Source of the DNA: Whitmania pigra
Lineage: Eukaryota; Annelida; Clitellata; Hirudinida; Haemopidae
Direction of reading: 5' to 3'
DNA: 64,000 nt
Assembly: GCA_021613335.1 (NCBI GenBank)
Contig: JAJTWR010000021.1
Coordinates: 1,861,001-1,925,000, forward strand
Under the pieces are notes generated by a model. That model searched no databases, was not told where the DNA came from, and saw only the letters and a program-made list of their open reading frames with translations. This document shows positions 54,049 through 64,000 of this stretch, piece by piece. How positions within the stretch are numbered: position 1 is the first letter of the stretch; each line of letters begins with the position of its first letter. A program made the position numbers and the translations under genes.

Positions 54049-55875
54049 ATGGAAGATTTAATCAACTTGATGTCACAGGAGGCAATTTCTCAGACCCGTG
54101 TGAGCGCCGTCAGCATGCAGTTGCCGCCTTTCTTCACGGCGAACCCGAGACTGTGGTTTGCCAACATCGAGGCGTTGTTCTACATACAACGCCTGAAGGA
54201 CGAAATGCAACGCTACGCACACGTGGTACACAACCTGCCCTTTCAGGTGGCCGAGCAGGTTCAGGACCTCATCTACGAGGTACCTAGCGAGAGGCCATAC
54301 ACCAGGCTCAAGGAGGCCATCTTGCAGCGCTTTGGACAAGCGCAACAGGCAAGGCTGAGGAGCCTTTTCAACGCAGTATACCTCGAAGGACAACTGCCCA
54401 GCCAGCTCCTCCGTCACATGAAGGCGCTGTTGGGCGACAATTCGATGGACGATGCGATCCTCCGGCAGCTGTGGTTCGACAAACTGCCGCCACACATCCG
54501 GCCCATAGTTGCGACCGCGCACGACAAGAGCCTCCTGGAACAGTCCATCCTGGCGGACCAGGTCATGGACGCATACACAGTCCCCACGGTGTCGCGGATA
54601 ACGACAGCTTCTACGCAGGGACAGAACCAGGACCTCAGCATCACGCTTCAGATGATTAACGACCGTCTGGCCAGGTTGGAGACGACCCGAGAAGAGGCCA
54701 GACAACACAGGAGGTCCCGCAACAGGAACAGTTCCCGGGCAAGGCGCAGCAACACACAAGGCATGTTCTGGTATCATGACAAATACCGGGAAAAAGCTCA
54801 ACGCTGCCAACAGCCTTGTTCCTTCAAACTCCAGGGTCGGGCGGTAGCTGCAACGGCTGCCTCTGGCCGACACCAAGAAAGTCGCCTGTTTCTGATCAAC
54901 GATTTTTCCAACGGAATAAAGTTCCTGATCGACACCGGTTCGGAGATCAGCGTCATCCCTCCGCCTCACCAGCACTCGCTCAAGGCATCACCCTTCACGC
55001 TACAGGCTGCCAATGGCACGACGATTGGGACTTACGGTCAAAAATCCCTGTCGTTAGATTTGGGTTTGAGGCGTAAGTTCCAGTGGATCTTCGTCGTCGC
55101 CGACGTGCAGTCGCCAATAATTGGAGCCGACTTCCTGGGCCATTTCAATTTGAACGTCGATATGTCTAGCAAGAGGCTCATCGACAACCAGACAACCCTA
55201 TCTGTCGTGGGATCTATTAGCGCAGCACCTCCAACTCACATTCACCTAGCGCGAACAACGAACAATCTCATCAAAGGGCAATTGGACAAGTGTCAATTGA
55301 AGGCACAGATCTTCTCAAGAATAGATCTCACCACCAAGGAAGACCTCCAGTGCTCACCAGCCGAACTAGTCTACGGGACAACGTTAAAATTACCGGGAGA
55401 GCTTTCCACATCAAGCAGCTCCAACCCGCCGATCGGACACTCAAGCTTCGTGGATAATCTAAGAGAACAAATGCTGGATCTCAAGCCTCAACAGCCCAGA
55501 CAGCGACAACAACCCTCTTACATCCCGAAGGACCTGGCTACTACACCACAGGTACTTGTCCGTGTTGATTCCAGCAAACCACCGCTTCATCCACCATACG
55601 AAGGCCCATATGACGTCCAAGAGCGCCATCACAAGTACTTCGTCGTCAAAAAGAATGGACGGAACGATACAGTTTCAATCGACAGACTCAAACCAGCGGT
55701 TATTCCTAAGACTTTAGTTCCGCCTACCACAAACCCAGCCACTGCACCAAAAACAGCACTCAAAAAGCCTACTAGCAAACCAGTTATCACCCCAGCAACA
55801 CCACTGACTCAACCTCAAACACGGTCTGGACGAAGAGTTCACTGGCCCAAGAAACTCAAAGATTACGAGCCTTGA
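54049..55875 (+). CDS. gag: Gag-protease-integrase tail fusion ORF of deleted Ty3 element
   Basis: ATG at 54049 (MEDLINLMSQ), 608 residues. Gag to about 230, with LLRHMKALLGDNSMDDAILR; a CHCC-type zinc motif, FWYHDKYREKAQRCQQPCSF, in which the first Cys is Phe (the copy at 60 kb has Cys); protease with DTGSEISVIPP near residue 297. At about residue 420 [10 protein letters not shown] (RT) joins directly to TTKEDLQCSPAELVYG (integrase), so about 1.8 kb is missing relative to the 59.5-63 kb copy. The frame is kept across the junction. Ends with an integrase C-terminal segment and basic tail. Confidence 0.88.
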   Translation: MEDLINLMSQEAISQTRVSAVSMQLPPFFTANPRLWFANIEALFYIQRLKDEMQRYAHVVHNLPFQVAEQVQDLIYEVPSERPYTRLKEAILQRFGQAQQARLRSLFNAVYLEGQLPSQLLRHMKALLGDNSMDDAILRQLWFDKLPPHIRPIVATAHDKSLLEQSILADQVMDAYTVPTVSRITTASTQGQNQDLSITLQMINDRLARLETTREEARQHRRSRNRNSSRARRSNTQGMFWYHDKYREKAQRCQQPCSFKLQGRAVAATAASGRHQESRLFLINDFSNGIKFLIDTGSEISVIPPPHQHSLKASPFTLQAANGTTIGTYGQKSLSLDLGLRRKFQWIFVVADVQSPIIGADFLGHFNLNVDMSSKRLIDNQTTLSVVGSISAAPPTHIHLARTTNNLIKGQLDKCQLKAQIFSRIDLTTKEDLQCSPAELVYGTTLKLPGELSTSSSSNPPIGHSSFVDNLREQMLDLKPQQPRQRQQPSYIPKDLATTPQVLVRVDSSKPPLHPPYEGPYDVQERHHKYFVVKKNGRNDTVSIDRLKPAVIPKTLVPPTTNPATAPKTALKKPTSKPVITPATPLTQPQTRSGRRVHWPKKLKDYEP

Positions 55876-55913
55876 TCTTTCGTTCGCCAGCTTGCTCTCT
55901 GGTGGGGGAGTAT

Positions 55914-56172
55914 TGTGGGACACTGAATTTCGCCCCATAACTTCACCAAGCTCCAATCGCAAGAAATTATTAATTAAATTTTGTAAATTCATTACTAATA
56001 ATATTCAACATCTTTGGCAATATAAAAATCAACCTCAGTGGTACTTCAGATCAATAAAATAAGCGCTTCTCACTCCAATATAACTCCTTGCCTCCTACCT
56101 CATTTGATTCTCTTCTAGCTGATCTCTTATCAGGCCTTTCTGCTTGGGCCTCATTATTATACTTCCACAACA
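55914..56172 (+). repeat. 3' LTR of deleted CsRn1-type element
   Basis: 259 bp; differs from the 5' LTR by a few changes including one inserted base. Confidence 0.93.
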
Positions 56173-56570
56173 GTAATGGGTTACGCCGTTTACATGGAAT
56201 TGGTGGAAGATACAAAGTGTATTATATCTATAAATGGTAATGAGACTGTAGTCCAACCAGAAAATGGAGATATTTATAGATTTACCTATGATTATTCCTT
56301 CTGGTCCTTTGCTGAGAGCAGTACTATGCTGACCAAATTTATGTCAATGAAGCTCTAGCCCACCCACTTCTTGTAAAGGTTCTACAAGAATATAATGCCT
56401 GCCATTTGCATATGGACAAACTGATAGTGGGAAAAGTTACATGTAAGTTATTAAATTTGTTATTTAATTATCAATTTAGCTACATCTTGTTATTAAAGCA
56501 TGGGTCATGGTGCAGATGTTGGTGTTCTGCCAAGATTCTGTGAAGAACTTTTCAAAGAGGATCAAAGGCT

Positions 56571-56616
56571 CCCCGTGCTAACACCATTAGCTTTTGATTT
56601 CATCAAAGGCTAATCA
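56571..56616. repeat. 46-bp inverted repeat, right arm
   Basis: Perfect reverse complement of 53501-53546; abuts the end of the kinesin fragment. Confidence 0.97.
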
Positions 56617-56981
56617 TAAGGGATGTGTTATTTGTAAAATGTTGGCCTCAATATTTGAAGAATTCAAAATTCCTTGAAAAATTTAAAATGCAAATAATTT
56701 TTACAAGGCATTTAGCTAATTTAAAGAATGCCTCGTCGATTGAAAGTGATGGTCAGGATACAATTGACACCAATTTTAACCAATGATGCAGATGTTGACT
56801 GCTCGTAGATGCAAACTGGCTGAGGAATCTGTTGGCATGCTGATTTGCATCGATCAAGATTGAAATTAAAACAATTTCAGTCTAGGTGTTATCATGTCAT
56901 AAATTTTGATTTTTAATTGCGATTTTATCGATTATGAGGTAAAACCGTCCGAGCTGCACACAGCCTTAATGAGATGAAAAA
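56617..56981. other. No gene seen
   Basis: AT-rich spacer between the two inverted-repeat systems. Confidence 0.5.
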
Positions 56982-57719
56982 TAAGAGCGATAGCTCCACC
57001 CCATAAACAAAATTAGCTCCGCCCATAATAATTAAAAGTGAATATTAATTTAATTAAAGGTTTATCGACATGTTGCGAGGTCTCCACTAAATTTTAAAAA
57101 TTTGACATGACGAAGTTTTTCGCATAAGTACATCATTTTGAAGAATATAAAAATATAGCACGATTATCTATTAGGAAGTGATTGGGAAAAACATTTTCAT
57201 CAGTACACTTAGTAGTAGCAGAAAACGGAAAGTATCTGAGTTGGTTGGCCATTTTACAAGCGGATACAAGCACTAGTGAAGATTTTCTTACTACTAGTGG
57301 AGAAGTTGTATTTTTGTTTAATATTTGGGATACATTGCACACATATTTTAATGTACCATAACACTTGTCAGTTAAATTTTATCAAAGGTTGGAGTTGGTC
57401 ATAATAGTTGTTGTTAGCGAACAACAAATATTGACAAAATATTAAGAAAACATTTTTGGAGTTGGGAAAAACTGCCCTTTATGCCCCCACTATTTTGCCT
57501 TCGGTACGTCCCTGCCGACTTTGAAGTGAAAAAGCCGACTTCCCACTTTGAAGTGAAACCGCCAAATTCCCACGGGTTGGGGTTTTGAGTATTTATCTAT
57601 AAAATGAAACAATTGTAGAAATAATTTCGTTAATTGTTCTCAAGTGTAATAATAAGTTAGGTGATGATGATTATTATAAAATAAAACTCATTTTTTTTAT
57701 TTGTATCATACTTAATTTG

Positions 57720-58330
57720 TTTAAATGGCCTAATAATGACCATCATAAGCAGTGTGGTCACTAGTCGGGTCTTCAGCAAATTCAATCGTTTAGTATTTTG
57801 CGGAATTGCACGGGTATCATCAATGATTGGCATATCGTTAACTTTCTTAAACTGAATCCGCAGATATCCGAAATTCATTGACAAACCCGCTCTGCTCAAA
57901 ACTCTGTCGCGTCCTCTTTCCATAGACATCGCTAGAACCCTTTTTCCTTCTTCTACAACCCTAGGTGTTATTTTTGATTCGCACCTCACCTTCCTGCAAT
58001 CACCTCACCTGGGCACATCCGTTCGCTACTATCCATAGGCAGTTGTGCCCTTGAACATATCCCACTCTAGTGACATCCAGCCCTCTTTATCTCCATCACT
58101 TTATAGGTCGCCGCCAAACACATGATCATCCACCATTCATCTTCAACCAATCAATAGGTCATCACTAGTCAATAGATGTTGCTCTTATGCCTCCCCTCGT
58201 AAGAGACCACCCATCTCTGGAGCTCTTCAAGCGTAACCTGAAGACTCATCTCTTTAGGACTTCAAGGAACAACGAAAGCACAAAGTCTTTCTGATGGCAT
58301 GCGCATGGCAATATTATTATTATTACGAAT
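57720..58330 (+). mobile_element. LINE 3' end, decayed (CR1/L2/Jockey-like)
   Basis: TTLGVIFDSHLTFLQ (about 57955) is the typical RT thumb phrase LGV..D..LTF, and SLELFKRNLKTHLFRT (about 58210) is the typical LINE C-terminus SL..FKR.LKTHLF. They are about 250 bp apart with stops and frameshifts between. Ends near an ATT run at 58311. Confidence 0.65.
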
Positions 58331-59038
58331 TTCATCCCAATATTAAGACTCTTCTCACAGGGTGTTGAATTTGTATTTATCAAATAAAATAAGTGTAGAA
58401 ATAGTTTCTTTAATTGTTCTCTAACTGTGTTGTGGGGCATTCAAAAGTTCTTTCGACAGTTGAAGTGGCTTCGAGATGAAATTGTTGGATCGTCAATAAT
58501 TGTGAGAATTATTGACACACAACAGAAAGTATTTTAATTTGGAATTTACTGAGCAATCAAAGGGCCGAAGCGAGTTGAAAAAGTTGACCACTGGAGTGAT
58601 GAGAGAATCCAGTGATTGCTGGAATGTAACAATGCGTGGGCTATGCAATGACCGAATGAACTACTGAATGATTCATTACTATACATTACTATTACCGATT
58701 CAGTTATATGAAATAAAGCTAAATGTAATTTTTGGAGCATCATTTCCAAAACTAATGAACAATAAAGCGGATTTGTAGTGAGGCTGTTGTTAGTTTTCTT
58801 GTTTACATTGAATAATTTCAAGCAACAGTATTCCCAGCATTCATATAGACATCTTGAGACATCTCGAAAAACCTCAAAACATTTAATATAGATTTGCAAA
58901 CATTTGTGACATTTAAAATTTATTTATTTATTAGCGTTATTAATATTATTTTTTAAATAACTTAATATTATTTTAAAAATACTATATTATCAATATATAT
59001 TGGGAAATACTTACTTTTAACCAATTTCAATCACTTTA
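58331..59038. other. No gene seen
   Basis: AT-rich. TGTAGAAATA-TTTC-TTAATTGTTCTC near 58390-58425 repeats sequence at 57612-57642. Confidence 0.45.
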
Positions 59039-59176
59039 GGTGGAGCTAATTTTGTTTATGGGGTGGAGCTATCTCTCTTAAATTTGTAACCTTGAGTCAT
59101 TTTGTTCACTGATATTTTGATGAAAGATATACTTGAATAAGGCTAGCAGGGCGAGAGCCCACTGTTTAACAATGTT

Positions 59177-59380
59177 GGCACCCCGTCATAATAGCTCGGC
59201 GACAAAATAGCCCCGTCAAAATAGCACCATCAAAACATAAAACTCATTTCATTTAATCAAATTTGAAATAAGTTATAGGTTAATGTATCAACTCATATAA
59301 ATATTTTTTTTTATAAAGATACATTAACGGGGATGTTTTGACGGGGCTATTTTGTCGCTGGGCTATTTTGACGGGTCACC
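59177..59380. mobile_element. 204-bp MITE with long imperfect TIRs
   Basis: Ends GGCACCCCGTCA and TGACGGGTCACC; about 60 bp at each end are inverted copies built from CCCGTCAAAATAG units. Flanked by AACAATGTT at 59168-59176 and 59381-59389, a 9-bp (or 8-bp, hAT-like) target duplication. Non-coding. Confidence 0.85.
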
Positions 59381-59594
59381 AACAATGTTACTATGTTACC
59401 TATGTAGCCTATGTTACGACGCTAGCAGGTTCAAAAATCTTTTTAACTACTCAACCAATGTCAAAGTAAATTACACAGAAATAATCTACAAGCATTAATT
59501 TTAAAATCGCACTGTCCAGATCTTTAAATTTTTCTTTTAAATTTGAATAATTTAACTGCAACTTTTCCGAAAAACAACAAAATACGACAACTTC

Positions 59595-60095
59595 ATGGTC
59601 AAAAATCTTTTTCAACTGGAAGGTCGGCTACCCAGCCAACTCCTTCGACACATGAAGACGCTGCTGGGCGACAATTCGATGGTCGAAGCCATCCTCCGGC
59701 AGCTATGGGTTGATAAACTGCCACCTCACGTCCGGTCCATGCTGGCGACCGCCCACGACAAAAGCCTCCTGGAACAGTCCATCCTGGCGAACCAAGTCAT
59801 GGACGCGTACACGGACCCCACAGTCTCACGGGTAGTGACGGCTCCCCTGCAAGGACAGACCACCATGGAAGACATCAGCCTCAAGCTTCAGCTGATCACC
59901 GACAGGCTGGCCAGGCTGGAGACCACTAGAGAAGAGCCTAGGCGACACACACGACCCCGCAGCAGGAGCAGATCCCAAGCAAGGCTCAGAAACACACCGG
60001 GAATGTGCTGGTACCACGCTACATACCGGGAGAAGGCCCAACGCTGCCAACAGCCCTGTTCCTTCCAGTCATCAAACTCCAGGGCCGGGCAGTAG
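59595..60095 (+). pseudogene. gag: Ty3 Gag fragment
   Basis: Lacks the first ~120 residues of Gag. SQLLRHMKTLLGDNSMVEA onward matches the 54 kb copy; ends after the intact zinc motif CWYHATYREKAQRCQQPC. Confidence 0.85.
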
Positions 60096-60840
60096 CTGCG
60101 ACGGCTGCCTCTGGCCAACATCATGGAAGTCGCCTGTTCCTCATCGATGACGTTTACAACGGCCTGAAGTTTTTTGTCGACACCGGGTCGGAGGTCATCG
60201 TCATCCCTCCACCTCCCCAGCACTCGCTCAAGACATCACCCTTCACGCTGCAGGCTGCCAATGGCACGACGATTAGAACGTACGGTCAAAAATCCCTGTC
60301 GTTAGATTTGGGTTTGAGGAACAATTTCCAGTGGATCTTCGTTGTCGCCGATGTGCAGTCGCCAATCATTGGAGCAGATTTCCTGGGTCATTTCAACTTG
60401 AACGTCGACACGTTCAAAAAGAGGCTCATAGAAACAAGACAACTCTATCGGTCGTGGGATCAATCAGTGCAGCACCTTCAACCCACATCCACCTGGCGCG
60501 AGCAACGACCAACCTCATCACCGGGCTTCTGGAAAGGTTTCCGTCACTGGGCAGGCCTTCCAATTTCAACGAGAGCGTCACTCATCAGGTCAAGCATCAC
60601 ATTGTCACAGACGGCCCACCTGTTTTCTCCAAGCCACGCCGACTTCACCCCGACAAGTTCAAGATCGCCAAGGCTGAGTTCGAGCATATGCTCCAGTTGG
60701 GAATCATCCGCCCCTCTTTCAGCCCATGGTCGTCACCTCTACACATGGTTCCAAAATCTTCAGGAAACTGGAGGCCATGCGGAGATTACAGAGCACTGAA
60801 TGACGGTTCCGGACAGATACCCCATTCCGCATCTACATGA
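60005..60840 (+). pseudogene. pol: Ty3 protease and start of RT, frameshifted
   Basis: Protease FVDTGSEVIVIPPPPQHSLK in one frame. The start of RT (VKHHIVTDGPPVFSKPRRLH; FSPWSSPLHMVPKSSGNWRP) is in the next frame, so at least one frameshift separates them. Confidence 0.85.
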
Positions 60841-61915
60841 CTTCACCAACGGTTTGAGCAAGGCACAGATCTTCTCAAGAATCCATCTCGTCAGAGCCTA
60901 CCACCATATCCCCATCGCGGAGGAGGACATACCCAAGACCGCCATCACTACACCGTTCGGCCTGTACGAATTCATCCGTCTACCGTTCGGACTCAGGAAC
61001 GCAGCCCAGTCTTTCCAGCGCTTCATGGACGAGATACTCCGAGGTTTAGATTTTGTATTTGTCTATATCGATGACGTTCTAATTGCCAGCTCGTCAATGG
61101 AGGAGCATCTCAGACATCTGGAGCAAGTGCTGAAGAGGTTCGCCGATTTTCATCTCACGGTGAACCTGGACAAGTGTGAATTTGCGGTCACGTCTACAAC
61201 ATTCCTGGGACACACTGTGAGTTCAGACGACATACAACCACTTCCGGACAATGTCAAGGCCATCACAGAGTACAAGCAACCGGAGACGCTTACACAACTC
61301 CGAAGGTTCGTGGGTCTGGTGAACTTCTACAGGAGGTTCATTCCACACTGCGCCGACATGCTCGCTCCTTTGACCAGCATGTTCAACAAGCAGAACTCAA
61401 AGAGCAAGGGAGCAGTGTTCCTGAACCCTGTCCAGTTGCAAGCATTCCAGAAAATCAAAGATGCTGTGCAGTCCGCCACCCGTCTCGCATTCTTGGACAA
61501 GGACAACCACCTACAACTCTCCATAGACGCTTCCGACGATGCAGCTGGAGCGGTCCTGGAACAGGTGCAAGGTGGCCTCACTACACCGGTGGCGTTTTTC
61601 TCCAAGAAGTTCAGCCCGACGGAGACGCGGTACAGCACGTTTGGCAGGGAACTGTTGGCGATGTACCTGGCCGTGAAGCACTTCCAGCACCTACTGGAAG
61701 ATCGTCAATTTACAATCTTCACGGACCCCAGGCCGCTCACATTTGCTTACAAGAGCGGATCCAGCCGGTACTCGCCCAGGGAAATACGGCATCTGGATTT
61801 CCTCAGTCAGTTTGCAGCTGACATCAAGCACATCAAAGGAGACCAGAATGTCGTGGCAGATGCTTTGTCGCGCACCGATGTCAACGCCGTCACAACACCG
61901 ATCTGCAAGAGATAG
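60800..61915 (+). pseudogene. pol: Ty3 RT-RNase H portion
   Basis: Open for 371 codons. Contains [41 protein letters not shown], catalytic YIDDVLIA, and RNase H ([36 protein letters not shown]). This module itself is uninterrupted; the breaks lie on either side. Confidence 0.88.
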
Positions 61916-61953
61916 CCGCACACCAAGCTGCAGAGACCCAGCTCCAGATCGAC

Positions 61954-63158
61954 ATGCCATCCCTGGAGATCATTGGGGTCCCACTACCATCCAGCCACGG
62001 CAACATCTTTGTCGACGTCTCAACAGGAGTGCACAGACCGCTCGTCCCAGAGACGCTGCGTCACAAGGTATTTCTGAGCCTACACTCTTTATCACATCCA
62101 GGTGCCCGTGCAACGTCAAAACTGGTGAGGCAACGTTTCGTCTGGCCGAACATGGACAAGGACATCAGAGAATGGTGCCGAGAGTGTCTGGCGTGCCAGA
62201 AGAGCAAGATCCACCGACACACTACGACGTCACCCTCTGCCAAGCTGCCGTTTCCAACACATCCATCTGGACCTGGTGGGACCACTTCCGTCATCGGAGG
62301 GACACACACACATCCTCACATGCGTGGATCGATTCACAGATGGCCCATAGCTATACCCCTTTCCGACACCTCAACGGATCAAGATCATCATCAAGAGTTT
62401 CATGCTCTCATGGATTTCTAACTTTGGGGTGTCGGAAACCATCATCACGGACAGGGGTAGCCAATTTTCCTCACACATGTTTCATCAGTGGTGCAAGTTG
62501 TTAGGCATCCGCCACGTAAAAACAACGGCCTACCATCCTGCTGCTAGCGGAATGGTGGAACGTTTCCACCGTCAACTCAAGGCAGCACTCATCGCACAGA
62601 ACGCCACCAACACCTGGACGGATCTCCTACCCATGGCTCTTCTGGGGATCCGGGCAACCGTCAAAGAAGACCTCCAATGCTCTCCAGTCGAGTTGGTCTA
62701 CGGGACGGCGTTGAGATTACCAGGAGAGTTTTCACCAGCAAGCGGCTCCAACCCGCCGATTGAACAGTCAGGCTGATCGTCTGAGGGAGCAAATGCAGGG
62801 TCTCAGGCCGCAACAACCAAGACAACGGCAGCAACCCTCTTACATCCCGAAAGACCTGGCCACGACACCACAGGTACTCATCCGTGTTGATTCCCACAAA
62901 CCACCGCTGCATCCACCATACGACGGTCCCTTTGACGTCCAAGAGCGCCATCGGAAATACTTCGTCGTCAGGAAGAATGGCCGGAATGAAACAGTGTCCA
63001 TCGACAGGCTGAAACCAGCAATTCTGCCTCAGACTTCAGTTCCCCCCATAGCCAACCCATCCCCAGCTATCAACCCAGCAACACCACTGGCTCAACCTCA
63101 AACACGCTCCGGACGAAGAGTTCACTGGCCCAAGAAACTCGAGGACTACGAGCCCTGA
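61954..63158 (+). pseudogene. pol: Ty3 integrase, broken
   Basis: Zinc-binding part HSLSHPGARATSKLVRQRF with CRECLACQKSK in frame 61954-62300. A frameshifted region near 62260-62400 hides the first catalytic Asp. IITDRGSQFSSHMF and GMVERFHRQLK (catalytic D and E) are in 62402-62776. The C-terminal domain and tail run to 63158 after another shift near 62770. Confidence 0.85.
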
Positions 63159-63195
63159 CTTTTCGTTCGCCAGCTTGCTCTCTGGTGGGGGAGTA

Positions 63196-64000
63196 TTGTT
63201 GGACACAGGAACTTTGTCCCACTTGCATAATTATAGACGCGAGCTCCGTGCGCCATGTTTGTTTACGTTTCATGAACTTAACGCGATATTATTCCTTCTC
63301 AACTCGAGTCAACAATTCATCTGTTCAACATTTATTCTTCTGATTGTCTGTGTATATACAGTTACACTACAATTTGCTCAGCCAATGTCAAAATAAATTA
63401 CACCAAAATAATCATCAAACATTCCTCTTAAAATCGCACTGGCCAGACTTTTAATTTTGTCCCGAAGTTCGTTGTAAACTTGCATTAATTATCGACAACT
63501 TTTCCACTAGTTTTTTAATCAAATCGAAGTGACACGATTTGTTGTAAGCTTTAAATCATTATTCAAGCTAAGACGCTAATTTGTAAATATATTGTAGCTT
63601 AGATATGGATTTTGTATGAATCCTTTTTCAGCTTTAAATTTGCTGCAGTTTTATTGAAAAGAGCATATCGACCTCAACTTTTGCATCCGATTCTGCCATC
63701 AAGTTGAGTTACTCTACATAGCAACCTGCAGGCTTTGTTCTCATCGGTGAAGATCAATGAATAATTACATTTAGATAATATGTAGATATGGTAATATGTA
63801 GATAATATGTTGATACTTAGCTTTGTAAACGATAAACCCGTCTATGTTTTTTGTAAAATAAAGTTTTTCATATATTATCAAACTGGAACATAATACAAAC
63901 AAACAAATATCTGTCATCATTTATATTAAAAAATAATAAGCCAAATATTTTATAGTAAAAATAACTTTTGATTGACTTATTATGTGAACATCATTTGCTA
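63196..64000. other. 3' LTR of the decayed Ty3 element and AT-rich flank
   Basis: Starts TGTTGGACACAGG. The 3' boundary is not definable since no full partner LTR is present; similarity to the 5' remnant ends near 63460. Nothing recognised further right. Confidence 0.5.

Larger units (their letters stand above)
53759..56172 (+). mobile_element. CsRn1-type Ty3/gypsy element, internally deleted
   Basis: LTRs 53759-54016 and 55914-56172 (about 258 bp, nearly identical), TG...CA ends, TSD GTAA at 53755-53758 and 56173-56176. Primer-binding site TGGTGACCCCG (54020-54030) is complementary to tRNA-Trp, as in CsRn1-type elements. A G-rich tract GGTGGGGGAG precedes the 3' LTR. The interior has Gag, protease and the integrase C-terminus but no RT, RNase H or catalytic integrase. 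Confidence 0.92.
53563..56570 (+). pseudogene. Kinesin motor-domain fragment (kinesin-3-like), interrupted by an LTR element
   Basis: Three exon-like parts. 53581-53632: MIIVDVRQRSFTQR followed by donor GAG|GTAATC, like the first strand of kinesin motors (VAVRVRPFN). 56200-56441: DTKCIISINGNETVVQP, FTYDYSFWSF, then frameshifts to ALAHPLLVKVLQEYNAC and FAYGQTDSGKSY (P-loop with Gly-to-Asp). 56499-56570: MGHGADVGVLPRFCEELFKE. The order matches the N-terminal 150 or so residues of kinesin-3 motors. Two frameshifts and the P-loop change show it is dead. The intron after the first part holds the Ty3 element 53759-56172. The remainder of the motor is absent: the fragment stops at the right arm of the inverted repeat. 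Confidence 0.75.
56982..59080. mobile_element. Putative 2.1-kb element bounded by 42-bp inverted repeats
   Basis: 56982-57022 and 59039-59080 are inverted copies with about two mismatches (TAGCTCCACCCCATAAAC shared). The interior holds minus-strand frames of unknown identity (57133-57342; 58546-58899) and a LINE fragment. No transposase recognised. Could be a DNA transposon remnant or two inverted copies of a short repeat. Confidence 0.5.
59450..63460 (+). mobile_element. CsRn1-type Ty3/gypsy element, decayed but with RT, RNase H and integrase
   Basis: Same family as 53759-56172. An LTR-like remnant at 59450-59540 resembles 63380-63460 (AATGTCAAAxTAAATTACAC; AAATCGCACTG). The interior starts within Gag, so the 5' end is deleted. 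A G-rich tract GGTGGGGGAG precedes a 3' LTR starting TGTTGGACACAGG at 63196. No intact second LTR. Confidence 0.8.

Noticed and set aside
54073..54975. 300-residue minus-strand frame opposite Gag
   Set aside because: Shadow of the + strand Gag-protease ORF, which has recognisable motifs and an ATG after the PBS.
58546..58899. 117-residue minus-strand frame inside the 42-bp inverted-repeat unit
   Set aside because: Composition is not convincing and no transposase motif is visible.

Overview
This is a stretch of AT-rich invertebrate animal nuclear DNA. No rRNA, tRNA, operon or CRISPR was seen. Host genes have GT-AG introns. One, a mitochondrial-carrier-like MTCH1/MTCH2 homologue, can be rebuilt exon by exon with consistent phases. 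Trinucleotide microsatellites (GAT/CAT and AAT/ATT) are unusually long and frequent, and retrotransposons of several classes are stacked in and around them. I cannot name the species.

Layout. 1-1300: fragments of open frame, one looking like a coding exon with a frame break. 3.6-35.2 kb (+): a multi-exon gene with MATH/TRAF-like segments; exons at 4427-4689, 6621-6809, 32394-32591, 32965-33143, 33339-33774 and 35050-35215. Its second coding intron is about 25.6 kb and holds an R2-clade non-LTR element split by a young Ty3 LTR retrotransposon (8474-13168, LTRs identical by eye), many microsatellites, a palindromic 27-bp tandem array (23.7-24.2 kb), a decayed HECT-ligase pseudogene (25.8-26.75 kb) and a non-autonomous LTR element (28318-30237). 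36.7-48.1 kb: a second, truncated copy of that LTR element, a nearly intact R2-clade element (37946-41860) between trinucleotide repeats, an orphan exon matching exportin-6, and a second R2-clade copy (43330-48044) with an internal deletion and a hAT-like insertion. 48.4-51.0 kb (-): the MTCH gene, with an exon pair present in three tandem copies. 51.9-53.1 kb (-): a DUF4806-type gene with an in-frame stop. 53.5-56.6 kb: a perfect 46-bp inverted repeat bracketing a broken kinesin motor fragment, whose intron took a CsRn1-type Ty3 element lacking RT and most of integrase. 57-64 kb: another inverted-repeat pair, a LINE 3' end, a 204-bp MITE with 9-bp target duplications, and a decayed CsRn1-type copy that still carries RT, RNase H and integrase.

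Host functions recognisable here are a mitochondrial outer-membrane carrier-fold protein, a MATH-like adaptor and an exportin-6 exon. The R2-clade, Ty3 and SAP-domain LTR families account for most other coding sequence. The best leads are the microsatellite-associated R2-clade family, the triplicated exon cassette in MTCH (unit length 3n+1), the kinesin fragment inside a perfect inverted repeat, and complementary CAT/GAT repeats flanking exons.
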